A stretch of DNA of 64,000 bases from Nocardia mexicana NBRC 108244 (GCF_001613165.1 NZ_BDBV01000046.1:91020-155019); one strand, 5' to 3'; shown: positions 8,196 to 16,617, counted from the stretch's first letter. Notes: generated from the letters alone by a model not told the origin. Made by a program: numbers and translations.

Positions 8196-8396
8196 TCAGG
8201 CCGGAGCGAGCTCGTTGCGCATTTCGGCGATCGTCACCTGCAGGATGTCGAACTGAACCGTGTACAGGCGCGTCGGAATCCGCTGCCACGTCTCGTCGCG
8301 CACACCGACGATCTCGCCGACCGTGCCGGCGGCTATCGCGGCCAAGGGGGCGATGTCGTGGTTCTTGGTCAATTTGACCCTGTCGCCGACTTTCAT
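8196..8396 (-). CDS. Small hypothetical protein with KOW/SH3-like character
   Basis: 66 aa from the ATG at 8396 (MKVGDRVKLTKNHD). An upstream extension to 8471 is possible but has poor coding character. The pattern VGDRVKLTKN...IAAGTVGEIVGV....RLYTVQFD looks like a small beta-barrel (SH3/KOW-like, often DUF4926-type). No partner is obvious. Function unknown. Confidence 0.6.
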   Translation of the reverse strand: MKVGDRVKLTKNHDIAPLAAIAAGTVGEIVGVRDETWQRIPTRLYTVQFDILQVTIAEMRNELAPA

Positions 8397-8613
8397 GGCA
8401 CCTCCGTCGGCGGGCCCGCGCCGAGGCAGGCCGCGATCTGGCGGACGCCGTCGGTCTCGCTGCCCGCACAATGTCGGATTCTCTCTTCAGTGTCGCATCG
8501 AATTTCGCCGGGTACACGCGGAACCGGCGATCACGCGGCCGTCCCGAGAGGTGATAGATCAACGGACCCCACGGGGCGAAATTGTCATGGGTTCCAGATG
8601 GGGTGACCTCGGC

Positions 8614-9051
8614 TCATCCGGCCGACGGCGCGACGAACATGTAGCTCTTCTCCTCCTCGCGGCGGGCGATGCGCCACGAGCCGTCGACGCGGGCGAAGGT
8701 GTCGAGATACCAGAGGCCGCACAGCATCAGGCGCTGCCCGCCGTCGCCGTCCGGGGTGAGCATCGGGTTGTGGCACATGGTGCGGCCGGTGGCGGTGTCG
8801 CCGTCGACCGTGATCGAGGAGTTGCTGATGAGATGCTGGAAGGCGAGGAAGTTCGGCATCACCTGGGCGAGGAACTGCTTGATCTCCGGCAGGCCGCCCT
8901 TCGGCCCGCCCATCGTCGTGTAGTCGATGAAGGCGTCGGGGGTGAAGATCTCGTCGAGCGCATCCCACCGCTGCGTGTCGACGGCGTGCGAATAGCGGAC
9001 CATGAGGTCCTCGATCTCCAGCCGATCCGAAATTTCCTGTAGCGACAACAC
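8614..9051 (-). CDS. SnoaL-like (NTF2-fold) nuclear transport factor 2 family protein
   Basis: 145 aa from a GTG at 9051, preceded by a strong GAGGAGG at proper spacing; an ATG at 9084 would place that site inside the gene. SnoaL_4-like pattern: ISDRLEIEDLMVRYSHAVDT, WDALDEIFTPDAFIDYT, LISNSSITVDGDTATGRTM, and GLWYLDTFARVDGSWRIARR. The family includes polyketide cyclases, dehydratases and many uncharacterised small enzymes. No biosynthetic neighbours indicate a substrate. Confidence 0.8.
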   Translation of the reverse strand: MLSLQEISDRLEIEDLMVRYSHAVDTQRWDALDEIFTPDAFIDYTTMGGPKGGLPEIKQFLAQVMPNFLAFQHLISNSSITVDGDTATGRTMCHNPMLTPDGDGGQRLMLCGLWYLDTFARVDGSWRIARREEEKSYMFVAPSAG

Positions 9052-9141
9052 GACTGCCTCCTCACGACGGATGATCGCCCCCATGTCACCAGGATTCGCG
9101 GTGCGCCGGAGGAGGAACGGCCGAATCGGCGGGCCGCCGGT

Positions 9142-9807
9142 TCAGGGCATCTCGGTCAGTGTCTTCAGGGTGCAGGCCGAGGCGCAGGTCCAGACCAGGG
9201 CGCCACCCGCCAGCATCAGTCGGTAGTCGTGCAGGGGGAAGGCGGTGAATCCGAGCGCGAAGTAGAGGATCGGCGCGAGTGCGCAGTAGTACGCCCAACC
9301 CCGGTGCCGGGCGCGGGCATACCGATAGGCGAACACCGCACACGCCGCGCTGACTGCGAGGCCGGAGCCGACCGGTGCGAGATTGTGCAGCATGCCGTGC
9401 CAGCTGACCTCGGCGGGCGCGCCGTCGGGGGTGCCGAGCGGGAAGCCGTCGGCGGGATCGGTGGGAAATATGCCCGCCCAGATCAGGCTTGCGCCGTACA
9501 CGCCGACGAGCGCGCTCGCCCACGCCGCGGTGCGCGTGCGGTCGAGTGCGCGACGCAAGCCGACGGCGGAGGCCAGCGCCAGGGCGCCGCAGACCACGAA
9601 GTTTCCGATCTGGATCCAGCCGTGCGCGCCGAGGCTCAGCATGCTCAGCGGATGGCGGGTGGCGTCGAAACCGTTGCGGGTCAACGCTTGTGCGACGATC
9701 AAGAGGACGAACAGCGGGCCCGCCGCTATGCCGCAGGCGAGAAGCCCACGGGTGGTTCGTGATTCGGCGGGCGTGCTCAGGGGGTTGGTGGATGTGACGG
9801 TGGACAT
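9142..9807 (-). CDS. DUF998 family integral membrane protein
   Basis: 221 aa from the ATG at 9807 (site GGAGCACC upstream). Six hydrophobic segments. DUF998 hallmarks: GIAAGPLFVLLIVAQALTR, FDATRHPLSMLSLGAHGWIQ and ALALASAVGLRRAL. Function unknown for the family. It lies 79 bases downstream of the ArsR-AHSA1 gene in the same orientation and may be its operon partner. Confidence 0.8.
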   Translation of the reverse strand: MSTVTSTNPLSTPAESRTTRGLLACGIAAGPLFVLLIVAQALTRNGFDATRHPLSMLSLGAHGWIQIGNFVVCGALALASAVGLRRALDRTRTAAWASALVGVYGASLIWAGIFPTDPADGFPLGTPDGAPAEVSWHGMLHNLAPVGSGLAVSAACAVFAYRYARARHRGWAYYCALAPILYFALGFTAFPLHDYRLMLAGGALVWTCASACTLKTLTEMP

Positions 9808-9886
9808 GGCGGTGCTCCGAGGCTCGGATCTATCGGGAACGGGGCCTCGCACCTGTCGGTCGAGGTGCGAGGCGGTCGTGAAATAG

Positions 9887-10693
9887 TCAGGAGTACAGGG
9901 CTTTTCCGGTCTCCAGCAGGGTCTTCAGGTCGCTGAGCGTCTGATTCCAGCCGCCGCCCGCGCCCGGCAGCTGCCCATCGGTCTGGGCGGCGGTCTGCGG
10001 CGCGCCGGTCACATCGTGGGTGACGGTGAGGATCGAGATGCCCGCGCCCTCGTCCTCGATCTCGTAGGTGAGCCGGGTGAAGTCCTCGCCGAGAAACAGT
10101 GCGCGCCAGGTCTGTACGAGCCGGCGCGGCGGGTCGGCCTCGATGACCTCGCCGTCGATCACCACGTCCGGCGCGCCGTGCTCCTTCATCGCGGCACTGG
10201 CCAGTCCGCGGAACGCGCCGCCCGGGCGCAGGTCGTAGTCGACCGGTGCCTGGTAGCCGAATTTCACGGTCCATTCCGGCTGGGTGATGGCGTCCCAGAT
10301 CGCCTGCGGGGTCGCCTTGATGTACACGCGGTAGACCCTGACGGTGCTGGTGGTGGTGTCGGATGTCGATGTCATGGCTTGCTGCTCCAGTTCGAATTTG
10401 AGGTCGACGAGCGCGGCGGCCGCCCGCTCGGTGTATTTGCCGATCCACCGGTCGTGGATCAGCCGGATCGGCACCGGATTGAGGAAGTGCAATTTCTCCC
10501 GGCCCGAGCGGCGCGTGACCACCAGGCCCGCGTCCTCCAGCACCCGCAGGTGCTTGGCGACGCCGAAACGGGTCATTTCCAGCTCGGACTCCAGTTCTCC
10601 CAGCGTGCGTCCGTCGCGGGCGAACAGGAGGTCGAGCAGGAATCGGCGACTCGGATCGGCGAGTGCCTTGAACGCGAGGTCGTCGTCTGCCAC
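9887..10693 (-). CDS. ArsR/SmtB-type HTH regulator fused to an AHSA1 (SRPBCC) domain
   Basis: 268 aa from the GTG at 10693. This start leaves the palindrome at 10705-10724 outside the gene, whereas the open frame could begin at 10729. Residues about 1-95 form a winged helix (FKALADPSRRFLLDLLFARDGRTLGELE, then TRFGVAKHLRVLEDAGLVVTRRSGR). Residues about 125-265 form an Activator-of-Hsp90-ATPase-like SRPBCC domain (VYIKATPQAIWDAITQPEWTVKFGY, then GGGWNQTLSDLKTLLETG). In many genomes these are two adjacent genes; here they are one polypeptide, so a ligand bound in the SRPBCC cavity could act directly on the HTH. No metal-binding ArsR cysteines are visible. Confidence 0.85.
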   Translation of the reverse strand: MADDDLAFKALADPSRRFLLDLLFARDGRTLGELESELEMTRFGVAKHLRVLEDAGLVVTRRSGREKLHFLNPVPIRLIHDRWIGKYTERAAAALVDLKFELEQQAMTSTSDTTTSTVRVYRVYIKATPQAIWDAITQPEWTVKFGYQAPVDYDLRPGGAFRGLASAAMKEHGAPDVVIDGEVIEADPPRRLVQTWRALFLGEDFTRLTYEIEDEGAGISILTVTHDVTGAPQTAAQTDGQLPGAGGGWNQTLSDLKTLLETGKALYS

Positions 10694-10704
10694 GTCACGA
10701 CGAT

Positions 10705-10724
10705 ATGTGACCAAATGGTCACAT
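10705..10724. promoter_or_regulatory. Perfect palindromic operator, probably for the ArsR-AHSA1 regulator
   Basis: ATGTGACCAAATGGTCACAT: two perfect 9-base arms around AA, placed 11 bases before the GTG start of the regulator gene on the minus strand. Size and symmetry suit a dimeric winged-helix protein. It also sits about 90 bases upstream of the SGNH hydrolase gene on the other strand, so it may affect both. Confidence 0.7.
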
Positions 10725-10814
10725 GTCAACGATGGATCGGGGGATAGCGGGCTTGCCGTGTGCCGGGCGGCTAGCCTCTGGGCAGGCGCTCGGTACGAAT
10801 CGAGAGGTGGACGG

Positions 10815-11684
10815 ATGAAGTCGGGAATGCTCGCGATAGCGGTGTCGGCCCTGGCGTTGGCGCCGGGTGTGGCCGGTGCCGAGCCGCCCGCGGACGGGGA
10901 ACGCTATGTCGCGCTGGGGAGTTCGTATGCCGCCGGTCCCGGCCTGCCGCCGGTGGTGGAGCGGGGCTGCGGGCGCTCCGGGCAGAACTATCCACACCAG
11001 GTCGCCGCGGCGACCGGGCTGGAGCTGGTCGATGTGACCTGCTCGGGCGCCACGACGGCCGACATTCTCCAACGGCCGCAACGGATTCCGAATCGGCTGC
11101 TGCCGCCGCAGATCGACGCGGTCACCGCCGACACCCGGCTCGTCACCGTGAGCATCGGCGGCAACGATCTGAACCTGGTCGGCTCGATGATCGCCGGGAG
11201 CGGTTGCCACGCCGCGGTGGGCGCGGTGCCCGGTCTGTGCGATCGTGCCTTGGCCACAACCGAACCCGGCCGCGGTGCCTTCGAGGATGTCGAGCGTTCT
11301 ATCGCCGAGGTCGTCACCGCTGTGCGGGAGCGGGCTCCGCGGGCCACGGTCGCGCTGGTGCAGTACCTGCCCGTGCTGCCCGCCGACGGCACACCCTGTG
11401 CGGCGACGCCGATGAGCCCCGAACAGGCCGCCCGCGCTCGGCGCACCTACGACGGCCTGACCGTGGCCACCCGCGATGCGGCGCTGGCGACCGGGGCGCG
11501 CCTGATCGCCGTCCCCGAGGCGAACGCCCACACCGCCTGCAGTCCCGAACCGTGGACGTTCGGCTTCAACAACCCCCTTGCCGCACAAGGGGATCCGGTG
11601 TCGGCGGTCGGTAGCTCGTACCACCCCGACGCTGCCGGAACGACCGCGGTCGCCCGGCAGATCATCGCCGACCTCGCGGACTGA
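10815..11684 (+). CDS. Secreted SGNH/GDSL hydrolase (lipase/esterase-like)
   Basis: 289 aa. N-terminal signal peptide (MKSGMLAIAVSALALAPGV, cleavage after AGA). Blocks of SGNH hydrolases: block I with the nucleophile Ser in YVALGSSYAAGPG, block III VTVSIGGNDLNLVG, and block V with the Asp-His pair in SSYHPDAAG. Cysteines may form the disulphides usual in Streptomyces-type exported lipases. Probably hydrolyses ester bonds of lipids outside the cell. Single gene, divergent from the ArsR-AHSA1 gene. Confidence 0.9.
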   Translation: MKSGMLAIAVSALALAPGVAGAEPPADGERYVALGSSYAAGPGLPPVVERGCGRSGQNYPHQVAAATGLELVDVTCSGATTADILQRPQRIPNRLLPPQIDAVTADTRLVTVSIGGNDLNLVGSMIAGSGCHAAVGAVPGLCDRALATTEPGRGAFEDVERSIAEVVTAVRERAPRATVALVQYLPVLPADGTPCAATPMSPEQAARARRTYDGLTVATRDAALATGARLIAVPEANAHTACSPEPWTFGFNNPLAAQGDPVSAVGSSYHPDAAGTTAVARQIIADLAD

Positions 11685-11705
11685 GTCCGGAGCGGTCCAT
11701 ACTCG

Positions 11706-11736
11706 TCCTACGTCCTACGTCCTACGTCCTACGTCC
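11706..11736. repeat. 7-base tandem repeat (TCCTACG), four perfect copies
   Basis: TCCTACG is repeated four times (11706-11733) followed by TCC, 20 bases after the SGNH hydrolase gene. This is simple-sequence DNA in the intergenic space; its copy number could vary between strains. No function is implied. Confidence 0.9.
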
Positions 11737-11865
11737 GCCGTGCCGTCGCCGAACCGGCAGTGTGCGCGTTTTCAGGCCGAATTGCCGGTGTGCTGCTGAA
11801 ACCGGCCCCCGGGACACGAGCCATGGGCCCGAGGGGCGGCGCTCCGGACGGCGAGTGACAACAGG

Positions 11866-13473
11866 TCAGGACAGCGCGACCAGGCTGCGGTAGTCCTCGG
11901 TCCACAGGTCCTCGTCGGCGTCGGGCAGGATCAGGACCCGGTCGGGGCGCAGCGCATCGATCGCGCCCTCGTCGTGGGTGACCATGACGATCGCGCCCGG
12001 ATAGGCGTCGATCGCCCCGAGTACCTCGCCGCGCGAGGCCGGGTCCAGGTTGTTGGTCGGCTCGTCCAGCAGCAGCACGTTCGCTCCCGAGTGCACCAGC
12101 CCGGCCAGCGCGAGCCGCGTCTTCTCGCCGCCCGACAGCACACCCGCCGGTTTGTCGGCGTCGTCGGTTCCGGTGAACAGAAACGCACCCAGCACCCGCC
12201 GTACCTCGAGGTCGGTCAGGTTCCCGGCGGCGACGGCCAGGTTCTCCCGGACGGTGAGCGCCGGGTCCAGGGTGTCGTGTTCCTGCGCGAAGTAGCCCAA
12301 CCGCAGCCCGGGTCCGGGCACCACGCGGCCGCTGTCCGGAACCTCCTGGCCCGCAAGCACTCTCAGCAGGGTCGTCTTCCCGGCACCGTTGTGTCCGAGC
12401 ACCACCAGCCGGCTGCCGCGATCCACCGCCAGGTCCACCGAATCCAGAACGCGGTGCCCGCCATAGGATTTCGCCAGGCTGATCGCGCCCAGCGGTATTC
12501 GCCCGCACGGTTGCGGTTCGGGCAGCCTGATGCGGGCCACCTTCTCCGCTCGCCGCCGCGGTTCCAGGTCGCCCAGCATGCGGTCCGCGCGCCGGGCCAT
12601 ATTGCGGGCCGCCACGGCCGTGGCCACCCGCGACTTCATCTTCTCCGCCTGCGCGTGCAGGGCGGCGGCCTTGCGTTCGGCGTTGGCGCGCTGCCGGATT
12701 CGCCGCCGCTCGTCGGTGTCGCGCTGGGCCAGATACCGGTCCCAGTCGGTGTTGTACACGTCCAGCGCCGCGCGCTGCGGGTCGAGATGGAATACGCGGT
12801 TGATGAACCCCGCCAGGAACGCCGAATCGTGGCTGATCACCAGCAGCCCACCCGCGAACCCGCGCAGGAAGGTGCGCAACCAGCCCACGGCGTCGGCGTC
12901 GAGATGGTTGGTCGGCTCGTCCAGCAGCAGGGTTCCGCCGTTGCCGCCGAACAGGATTCGCGCCAGTTCGGCACGCCGCCGCTGCCCGCCCGAGAGGGCG
13001 GACACCTGCTGATCGAGCGCGTGATCGGGCAGGCCGAGCCCGGCGGCGATGCGTGCGGCCTCGGCCTGGGCGGCATAGCCGCCGCCCGCCACGAAGGCGG
13101 CCTCGGCCCTTGAGTAGTCGCTCATCGCCCGCTCGAGCGCGCCCGCGTCGCGGGCCTCGGCCATCGCGGTCTCGGCCGCGCGCAGGTCGCGCACCGCGAC
13201 ATCCAGCCCGCGCGCGGACAGGATGCGGTCGGCGACGGTGAGCCGCGGGTCGACGTCGCGCGGGTCCTGGGCCAGCACGTCGATCGGGCCGGTGGTGGTG
13301 ACGGACCCCGCGGCCGGCCGGTCCAGCCCGGCCAGGGCACGCAGCAGCGTGGTCTTCCCCGCGCCGTTACGGCCGATCAGGCCGACCCGGTCGCCGGGAG
13401 AAAGGGTGAAGGAGATGTCGGACAGCAGCACGCGGGCACCCACCCGCAGCTCGACACCGCGAACGGTGATCAT
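11866..13473 (-). CDS. ABC-F family ATPase (ribosome-acting; possible antibiotic protection)
   Basis: 535 aa, two ABC domains, no membrane segments. Walker A motifs GRNGAGKTT (about residue 37) and GHNGAGKTT (about residue 357); signatures LSGGQRRRAEL and LSGGEKTRLAL; Walker B LLLDEPTNHLD and LLLDEPTNNLD. The linker between the domains (about residues 245-310) is rich in Arg/Lys. ABC-F proteins bind the ribosomal E site; some give resistance to macrolides, lincosamides or pleuromutilins. The start ATG has a CGGAG site that can be locked in a stem-loop with a mini-ORF upstream, a layout typical of inducible resistance ABC-F genes. Which drug, if any, cannot be read. Confidence 0.9.
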   Translation of the reverse strand: MITVRGVELRVGARVLLSDISFTLSPGDRVGLIGRNGAGKTTLLRALAGLDRPAAGSVTTTGPIDVLAQDPRDVDPRLTVADRILSARGLDVAVRDLRAAETAMAEARDAGALERAMSDYSRAEAAFVAGGGYAAQAEAARIAAGLGLPDHALDQQVSALSGGQRRRAELARILFGGNGGTLLLDEPTNHLDADAVGWLRTFLRGFAGGLLVISHDSAFLAGFINRVFHLDPQRAALDVYNTDWDRYLAQRDTDERRRIRQRANAERKAAALHAQAEKMKSRVATAVAARNMARRADRMLGDLEPRRRAEKVARIRLPEPQPCGRIPLGAISLAKSYGGHRVLDSVDLAVDRGSRLVVLGHNGAGKTTLLRVLAGQEVPDSGRVVPGPGLRLGYFAQEHDTLDPALTVRENLAVAAGNLTDLEVRRVLGAFLFTGTDDADKPAGVLSGGEKTRLALAGLVHSGANVLLLDEPTNNLDPASRGEVLGAIDAYPGAIVMVTHDEGAIDALRPDRVLILPDADEDLWTEDYRSLVALS

Positions 13474-13481
13474 GAGAATTA

Positions 13482-13542
13482 CTCCGAGTTGTCAGAGGAC
13501 AGACTTCTAGCCGGGAAACAGGTCCTCAGCTAAGAAACTCGG
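13482..13542 (-). promoter_or_regulatory. Candidate translational attenuator sequestering the ABC-F ribosome site
   Basis: On the minus strand CCGAGTT (13542-13536) pairs with AACTCGG (13490-13484), and inside it GAGGAC (13527-13522) pairs with GTCCTC (13500-13495). These are nested perfect stems. The outer 3' arm contains the CGG of the ABC-F ribosome site (CGGAG, 13486-13482), so the closed form should block initiation at 13473. Confidence 0.55.
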
Positions 13543-13553
13543 GGGGTAGACAC
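13530..13553 (-). CDS. Possible 7-codon leader peptide of the ABC-F gene
   Basis: GTG TCT ACC CCC CGA GTT TCT TAG (MSTPRVS). Its last three sense codons lie exactly on the 5' arm of the outer attenuator stem, so a ribosome stalled near its end would free the ABC-F ribosome site. There is no clear Shine-Dalgarno sequence before it. An overlapping TTG frame ending in PPEFLS is an alternative. Proposed from position only. Confidence 0.35.
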   Translation of the reverse strand: MSTPRVS

Positions 13554-13703
13554 GCCGACAATGATAGCGCGCGCCCGAAGGAGGCCACGTCGGCCGGGCC
13601 GTGCCCGGCCTCGACCAGGTCGTCGGCTCCGCGCAACGGCCTCCCCGGCACTGCACAGTCCGAACCGCGCCAAGGTTCCGCCCCGCCACGAGGTCGAGAT
13701 CGA

Positions 13704-13857
13704 CCGGAGCCGGTGTGTGCGGTTGTGGCGGTGACAATCCGGACTGCACAGCCGCATTTCGCGGCGCGCAAGGCCGGTGCCGAACTCTGGCCCGCCATGA
13801 CGTGGAGTGGACTGGAGCCGGTCTGTGCGGTCGCGGCGGTGACAACCCGGACGGCAC
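13704..13857. repeat. Degenerate 108-base-period repeat, two copies
   Basis: 13704-13749 and 13812-13857 share about 40 of 46 bases (core GTGCGGT...GGCGGTGACAA.CCGGAC), exactly 108 bases apart. The sequence between and before them shows weaker similarity. The stretch 13554-13960 otherwise holds no gene I can support; open frames through it on both strands merely translate the repeat. Confidence 0.65.
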
Positions 13858-13960
13858 GACGACCATCGGCCGCGTCGGGGCCATCGGTCTGCGGTGATCG
13901 AACCGGGCGGGGGAACTGGTCGACCGGCGCCCGAGGTCAGGGGCGTCGGTGGCGGTTCGG

Positions 13961-14311
13961 TTAGTCGACCGGGAGGTGGCGGATGGATTCGCCGCCCTTG
14001 GTGTGGCGGAGTTTGCCGTAGCGGCTGGTGAGCAGGCGGTTCATTTCCTCGGCGGCGCCGGTGTAGGAGGCCTCGACGGAGCCTGCGCGGTGGGTGACCA
14101 CGACCGGGGGCTGGCCGGCCGGACGCGCTTCCAGCACGCATTTGATGTCGTCGGACCCGCCCTTGGCCCCGTTCTGGTCGCTGAGGTGGACCTCGACGCG
14201 GGTGAGTTGGTCGGCGAAGCGTTCGAGGTGGGTGCCGATCGTCGCCTCGGCCTGCTGGACCAGGTCGGCGCTGCCGGTAATGGTGCTGTCGGTGTTGACC
14301 TGAATCTGCAT
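13961..14311 (-). CDS. HPF/RaiA-like ribosome-associated protein (short form)
   Basis: 116 aa from the ATG at 14311 (MQIQVNTDSTITGS). The N-terminal about 95 residues have the beta-alpha-beta-beta-beta-alpha pattern of sigma-54 modulation/HPF proteins (VQQAEATIGTHLERFADQLTRVEVHLSDQNG, then CVLEARPAGQPPVVVTHRAGSVEASYTGAAEEMNRLL). It lacks the long C-terminal dimerisation domain of actinobacterial HPF. It probably binds the ribosomal decoding region under stress; a divergent stand-alone paralogue is also possible. The ribosome site is weak. Confidence 0.7.
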   Translation of the reverse strand: MQIQVNTDSTITGSADLVQQAEATIGTHLERFADQLTRVEVHLSDQNGAKGGSDDIKCVLEARPAGQPPVVVTHRAGSVEASYTGAAEEMNRLLTSRYGKLRHTKGGESIRHLPVD

Positions 14312-14447
14312 GCGCGTGTCCGTTCCGATAGCCGACGAACCCGCCCTTGGGCCCGCGTGGTCGTGGACCACCGATTTCCACAGTAGCCCGGCAGTCGCCC
14401 GAAGTGATCTTGTCGCTCTCCCGCACCCCGTCTTCGTTCCCGCACCC

Positions 14448-14990
14448 GCTGCAGCACGTGTACGGGGTGCGAGGGCGCGCACGGGGTGCGTGAGTGTGAG
14501 TGGGACACGGAGTGCGGGAGTACGTGCGGGGTGCGGGAGCGTGTGTGGGGCACGGAGTGCGGCGGGGCGCGGGGTGTGTGCTGAGTCCGGGAGTGCGTGT
14601 GGATGCGGGGTGTGTGCTGAGTCCGGGAGTGCGTGTGGATGCGGGGGTGTGTGCGAAGTGCGGCGGTATTTGTGGGGTGCAGGGGTGTGTGGGGGAATGG
14701 GTGCTGTGGTGTGTGTGCGGTGCGGTAGCGCGGCGGGGTGCTGGGGTGTTTGTGGGGTGCGGGGAGTGCGTGTGGGGTACCGAGTGTTGTGGCTGCGGTG
14801 CGGTAGCGCGGCGGGTGCTGAAGTGCGGCGGGCGCGGAGGTGTGTGCGGAGTGCGGGAGTGCGTGTGGGGTACCGGTGCTGGAGTGTGTGCGCGGTGTGG
14901 GAGCGTTTGCGGAGTACTGGGTGTGTGAGTGTGCTCGGTGCGGGAGGCGTGTGTGGGCGTGTGAGTGTGCGAGGTGCGGGGATCAGTATG
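14448..14990. repeat. G/T-rich low-complexity region built from GTGCGGGAGTGTG-like units
   Basis: About 540 bases with extreme strand asymmetry (G and T on the plus strand, almost no A or C runs). They are made of variants of GTGCGGGAGTGCGTGTGG and include a perfect 36-base tandem duplication (14571-14606 and 14607-14642). TGCGGTAGCGCGGCGGG recurs near 14720 and 14800, and GTGCGTGTGGGGTACCG near 14767 and 14860. It fills the space 14312-14982. A plus-strand open frame runs through it but gives a Cys/Gly/Val-rich repeat with no protein character. Confidence 0.85.
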
Positions 14991-16617
14991 GAGGCAGTGC
15001 GGTGGTGCGGACTCTGGTGGTGAAGTCGGGGTAGGCGATGCCGTCGGTGCCGGACCAGAGTTGTTGCGCGAGGATCGGTAGTCGCTCCTGTACCGGGGCG
15101 GTGATCTGCTGCTCGGTCATGGCGGTGGGGTCGTCGCAGAAGATGTGTAGTTTCGCGCCGAGCAGGCGGGAGCGCTGGTCGGGGCGCAGTCGGGCGCCGG
15201 TGACGAAAACGGCCGGGTCCCAGGCGAAGAGGAGTTCCGGCGGGGAGTTCAGCGGCTGCGCGTAGCCGCCGGTGGCGAAGTAGGTGGGGGTGAAGGCGGC
15301 GTTCACGATCGGATGTCCCTCGTCGACCAGCTGTTCGGGGGTCCGTGCGCCGCCCGCCCAGGGCAGCAGGTTTCCGCCGGTCCAGTACTCGACCGTGATC
15401 GACGGGTCGACCGGGATGCGGGCGCTGTCGGGTATGCCGTCGTTCCAGACGCGCGCGGTCTTCCCGTAGGACCGCACGATTTCGGCCTCCCAGTTGAAGA
15501 AGTCCACGGTGAGGTCCTCGGCGGTGAATTCGGGGCCAAGGGTGGCGCGGGCGTAGTCACCGAGCTGGGGGTACCGGCCGTAGTCGCGGACGTATTCGTC
15601 GCCGCCGATGTGGAAGGAGCGCCCGGGAAACTGCGGCACGAACTCGCGCAGCAGATCCTCGACCAGCCGATACGATTCGGGCCGGGACAGATCCAGTCGG
15701 CCCTCCGCGCTCCCGGCGAGCAGGGTATCGGCGGCCGCGTCGGCCGGAGAGGTCTGCGCGGGGCGCAATTTCAGTTCGGGATGCGGTTCGAGGATCGCGT
15801 TCATATGCGCGGGGAAGTCGATCTCGGGGAGCACTTCTATACCGTATTCCGCTGCGTAGGAAACGATCTCGTCGATATCGCCGCGGCTGTAGTGCTGCGG
15901 TGAGGTGATCTCCGGATGGGTCGCACTGGCCAGCCGGAATCCGCCTACATCCGACAGATGCAGGTGCAGCAGATTCATTCGGTAGTAGGCCATCTCGCGG
16001 ATCCGCTGCTTGATCCAGTCGACGGTCAGGAACTGGCGGCCGACGTCGAGCAGCAGGCCGCGCTCGGGATAGTCCGGCCGATCCTCGACTAGGCCGCGCG
16101 GCAGAGCCGCCGTCGCCCCGAACCATTGCAGCAGTGTCTGGGCGGCGTGCACGAGACCTTCGCGGGTACGGGCCGTCGCCGTGACGGTGTCGCCGATCTC
16201 GATGCGATAAGACTCCGGTTCCGCCGGACCGGAGTCGGCCAGACGCAACTCCACATCGCCTGGGCGCGATGCGGTTTCGGTGACGGCGAGGATCCGCCGT
16301 GTGGATCGGGCGATGTCGTCCGCAAGGCGGCGGGCCACGGGTTCGGCCGAGCCCTCGGCAACGAGGCGTGCCACGTCGCCGAGCTGGAAGCGGCCCTGTC
16401 CCGGCGACCACTGCTGCACCGACGGCACGGTCGCGGGCAGCGCGACGCCGGAATCCGCTCGGGCGGGTGCTACCTGAAAGAGGCTCGCGGACAACAGAAT
16501 TACCGAAGCTATCAACAGTGTGCCGCGAAATTCCGCACTACCGCACCGGAATGAGCGCTGCCGGTCCGCAACGCGACTCGAGCCGACTGCGCGCCACCGC
16601 TCCGCGGCCCGATTCAC
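14983..16617 (-). CDS. Secreted GH20 beta-N-acetylhexosaminidase
   Basis: 544 aa from the GTG at 16617, which overlaps the stop of the CocE-like gene (GTGA). Signal-anchor LLIASVILLSASLFQVAPARA at about residues 34-54. A GH20b domain (about 65-180) precedes the catalytic TIM barrel: RGLLLDVGRQFLTVDWIKQRIREM, LHLHLSDVGGFR, EIDFPAHMNAI and the catalytic Asp-Glu pair in FHIGGDEYV. It removes terminal GlcNAc/GalNAc from chitin- or peptidoglycan-derived sugars outside the membrane. The 3' end abuts the G/T-rich repeat tract directly. Confidence 0.9.
   Translation of the reverse strand: MNRAAERWRAVGSSRVADRQRSFRCGSAEFRGTLLIASVILLSASLFQVAPARADSGVALPATVPSVQQWSPGQGRFQLGDVARLVAEGSAEPVARRLADDIARSTRRILAVTETASRPGDVELRLADSGPAEPESYRIEIGDTVTATARTREGLVHAAQTLLQWFGATAALPRGLVEDRPDYPERGLLLDVGRQFLTVDWIKQRIREMAYYRMNLLHLHLSDVGGFRLASATHPEITSPQHYSRGDIDEIVSYAAEYGIEVLPEIDFPAHMNAILEPHPELKLRPAQTSPADAAADTLLAGSAEGRLDLSRPESYRLVEDLLREFVPQFPGRSFHIGGDEYVRDYGRYPQLGDYARATLGPEFTAEDLTVDFFNWEAEIVRSYGKTARVWNDGIPDSARIPVDPSITVEYWTGGNLLPWAGGARTPEQLVDEGHPIVNAAFTPTYFATGGYAQPLNSPPELLFAWDPAVFVTGARLRPDQRSRLLGAKLHIFCDDPTAMTEQQITAPVQERLPILAQQLWSGTDGIAYPDFTTRVRTTALPPY

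Noticed and set aside
10344..10814. N-terminal extension of the SGNH hydrolase frame
   Set aside because: It runs antisense through the ArsR-AHSA1 gene; the ATG at 10815 is followed by a proper signal peptide.
13507..13884. Minus-strand and plus-strand frames through the 108-base repeat
   Set aside because: Frames remain open on both strands only because of high GC; no start signals or conserved residues.
14310..15023. Plus-strand open frame through the G/T-rich region
   Set aside because: The translation is a Cys/Gly/Val repeat that follows the DNA repeat; no ribosome site and no protein character.
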